Positions 30,834-31,762 of a stretch of DNA of 31,762 nucleotides are shown one piece after another. The stretch comes from CAZOWW01 sp964583765. Its GTDB lineage: Bacteria; Actinomycetota; Actinomycetes; Actinomycetales; Kineosporiaceae. How positions within the stretch are numbered: position 1 is the first letter of the stretch; each line of letters starts with the position of its first letter. Below the pieces are notes generated by a model. That model searched no databases and was not told the DNA's origin. It saw only the letters and a program-made list of their open reading frames with translations. The DNA lies in NCBI GenBank assembly GCA_964583765.1, contig CAZOWW010000064.1, positions 1-31,762 on the forward strand, read 5' to 3'. The translations under genes were made by a program, and so were the position numbers.

Positions 30834-31762
30834 ATGTCCGGTATCGGGCACGGGTCCGCAAGTGGGCCCGACGAGTCCGCTCTCCGTGATGAGATCGCTC
30901 GGCTGGAGCGCGAGGTGCGCAGACTCAGCACCGACCGCGGCGGCACCGGGCACTTCGACGAGGTCACCCGACTGCGCTCCCAGGTCTCCCAGCTCGCCGC
31001 ACAGAACGACCGGCTCGCCTCCACGCTACGGGACGCCCGCGACCAGATCATCGCGCTCAAGGCGGAGGTCGACCGGCTCGCCCAGCCGCCGAACACCTTC
31101 GGGGTCTTCGTGGCCACCCAGGAGGACGGCAGCGTCGAGATCATCAGCTCCGGGCGCAAGATGCGCGTGGCGGCCAGTCCCCAGGTGGACGTCGCGGAGT
31201 TGCGCCCCGGCCAGGAGCTCATGCTCAACGAGGCCTTCAACGTCGTGGCCGCCCGCAACTTCGAGCGGTCCGGGGAGATCGTCCTGCTCAAGGAGGTCAT
31301 CGGCGAGGACCGCGCCCTGGTCGTCTCGCACGCCGACGAGGAGCGCGTCGTCTACCTGGCAGGGCCGCTGCGCGAGTCCCCGCCTCGGGTCGGTGACGCA
31401 CTGACCATGGACTCGCGGGCCGGTTTCGTCTTCGAGCGGATCCCCAAGGCCGAGGTCGAGGAACTCATCCTCGAAGAGATCCCGGACATCGACTACAGCG
31501 ACATCGGCGGCCTGAGCGCCCAGATCGAACAGATCCGGGACGCCGTGGAGCTGCCCTTCCTGCACGCCGACCTGTTCCGCGAGCACGGGCTGAAGCCACC
31601 CAAGGGCATCCTGCTGTACGGGCCCCCCGGATGCGGCAAGACCCTCATCGCCAAGGCGGTGGCCGGCTCGCTCGCCCGCAAGGCCGCCGAGCTCAGCGGG
31701 GTCCCCGACTCGCGCAGCTACTTCCTCAACGTCAAGGGCCCCGAGCTGCTCAACAAGTACGT
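30834..31762 (+). CDS. arc: Proteasome-associated ATPase Mpa/ARC, 3'-partial
   Basis: The first 309 residues of the AAA+ unfoldase that feeds pupylated proteins to the bacterial proteasome; the gene runs off the right edge. The N-terminal coiled coil (about 15-80) is clear, with RDEIARLEREVRRLS and further heptads ending DQIIALKAEVDRL. OB-fold domains follow (about 85-225). The AAA domain then starts, with Walker A GPPGCGKT. The ATG at 30834 has a strong GGGAGGT ribosome-binding site at 30822-30828, 5 nt away. The frame is open back to an ATG at 30726, but that extension is not typical of the family. The presence of the gene implies a 20S proteasome and pupylation genes beyond the window. Confidence 0.95.
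   Translation, partial: MSGIGHGSASGPDESALRDEIARLEREVRRLSTDRGGTGHFDEVTRLRSQVSQLAAQNDRLASTLRDARDQIIALKAEVDRLAQPPNTFGVFVATQEDGSVEIISSGRKMRVAASPQVDVAELRPGQELMLNEAFNVVAARNFERSGEIVLLKEVIGEDRALVVSHADEERVVYLAGPLRESPPRVGDALTMDSRAGFVFERIPKAEVEELILEEIPDIDYSDIGGLSAQIEQIRDAVELPFLHADLFREHGLKPPKGILLYGPPGCGKTLIAKAVAGSLARKAAELSGVPDSRSYFLNVKGPELLNKY

Noticed and set aside
1..31762. tRNA, rRNA, insertion sequences, prophage genes or CRISPR arrays
   Set aside because: I looked on both strands and saw no clover-leaf with a GGTTCRANTCC-like arm, no transposase or integrase motif and no regular spacer array.

Overview
The window is very G+C-rich and gene-dense, and it reads as chromosomal DNA of a mycothiol-producing actinobacterium (Actinomycetia). 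It carries mshC, the gene for a Mpa/ARC-type proteasomal ATPase with a TrmI-type tRNA methyltransferase upstream, the actinobacterial families DUF3090, SCO1664, MSMEG_4193, DUF5703 and PAC2, and many TAnnnT -10 motifs placed 6-8 nt before a start codon, as in leaderless mRNAs. I cannot assign a genus. No tRNA, rRNA, insertion sequence or CRISPR array was recognised. The first and last genes (efeO and the ATPase) run off the window.

Layout. 1-2188: end of efeO and complete efeB (iron uptake, + strand). 2276-9108 (- strand): a complete four-gene JetA-JetB-JetC-JetD (Wadjet) plasmid-defence operon with overlapping start/stop codons and intact ATPase and Toprim residues. 9428-10591 (-): a secreted GH12 cellulase with a Thr/Arg linker and a CBM2 domain; it has a CRP/GlxR-like site upstream and a perfect palindrome near its predicted transcription start. 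11040-13126: an M20-family hydrolase, a DUF5703 protein and a very acidic repeat protein. 13233-15194: an aldo/keto reductase divergent from uppP; uppP appears to be translationally coupled to a 17-codon leader ORF.

15330-18958: the conserved actinobacterial trio (MSMEG_4193-type phosphomutase-like protein, DUF3090 zinc-ribbon protein, SCO1664 PI-kinase-like protein), followed by mshC for mycothiol synthesis. The trio is the part of the window closest to an undescribed system: two predicted phosphoryl-transfer enzymes plus a zinc-ribbon protein, with no known substrate. 19064-24400: a PAC2 protein divergent from metH, which overlaps a HAD phosphatase gene. 24357-24877 (-): a two-gene cassette of visibly lower G+C, arranged like a toxin-antitoxin pair, whose 3' end overlaps the HAD gene. 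25103-28413 (-): a MacB/FtsX-type ABC exporter. 28482-29372 (-): a RecB-like 4Fe-4S nuclease, divergent from trmI (29518-30594) and the partial proteasomal ATPase (30834 to the end).

Two themes recur. Starts are often either leaderless or coupled by 1-11 nt overlaps, so transcription and translation starts can be read together. Gene borders are often marked by perfect G+C hairpins without a T-tract, listed here as candidate terminators.
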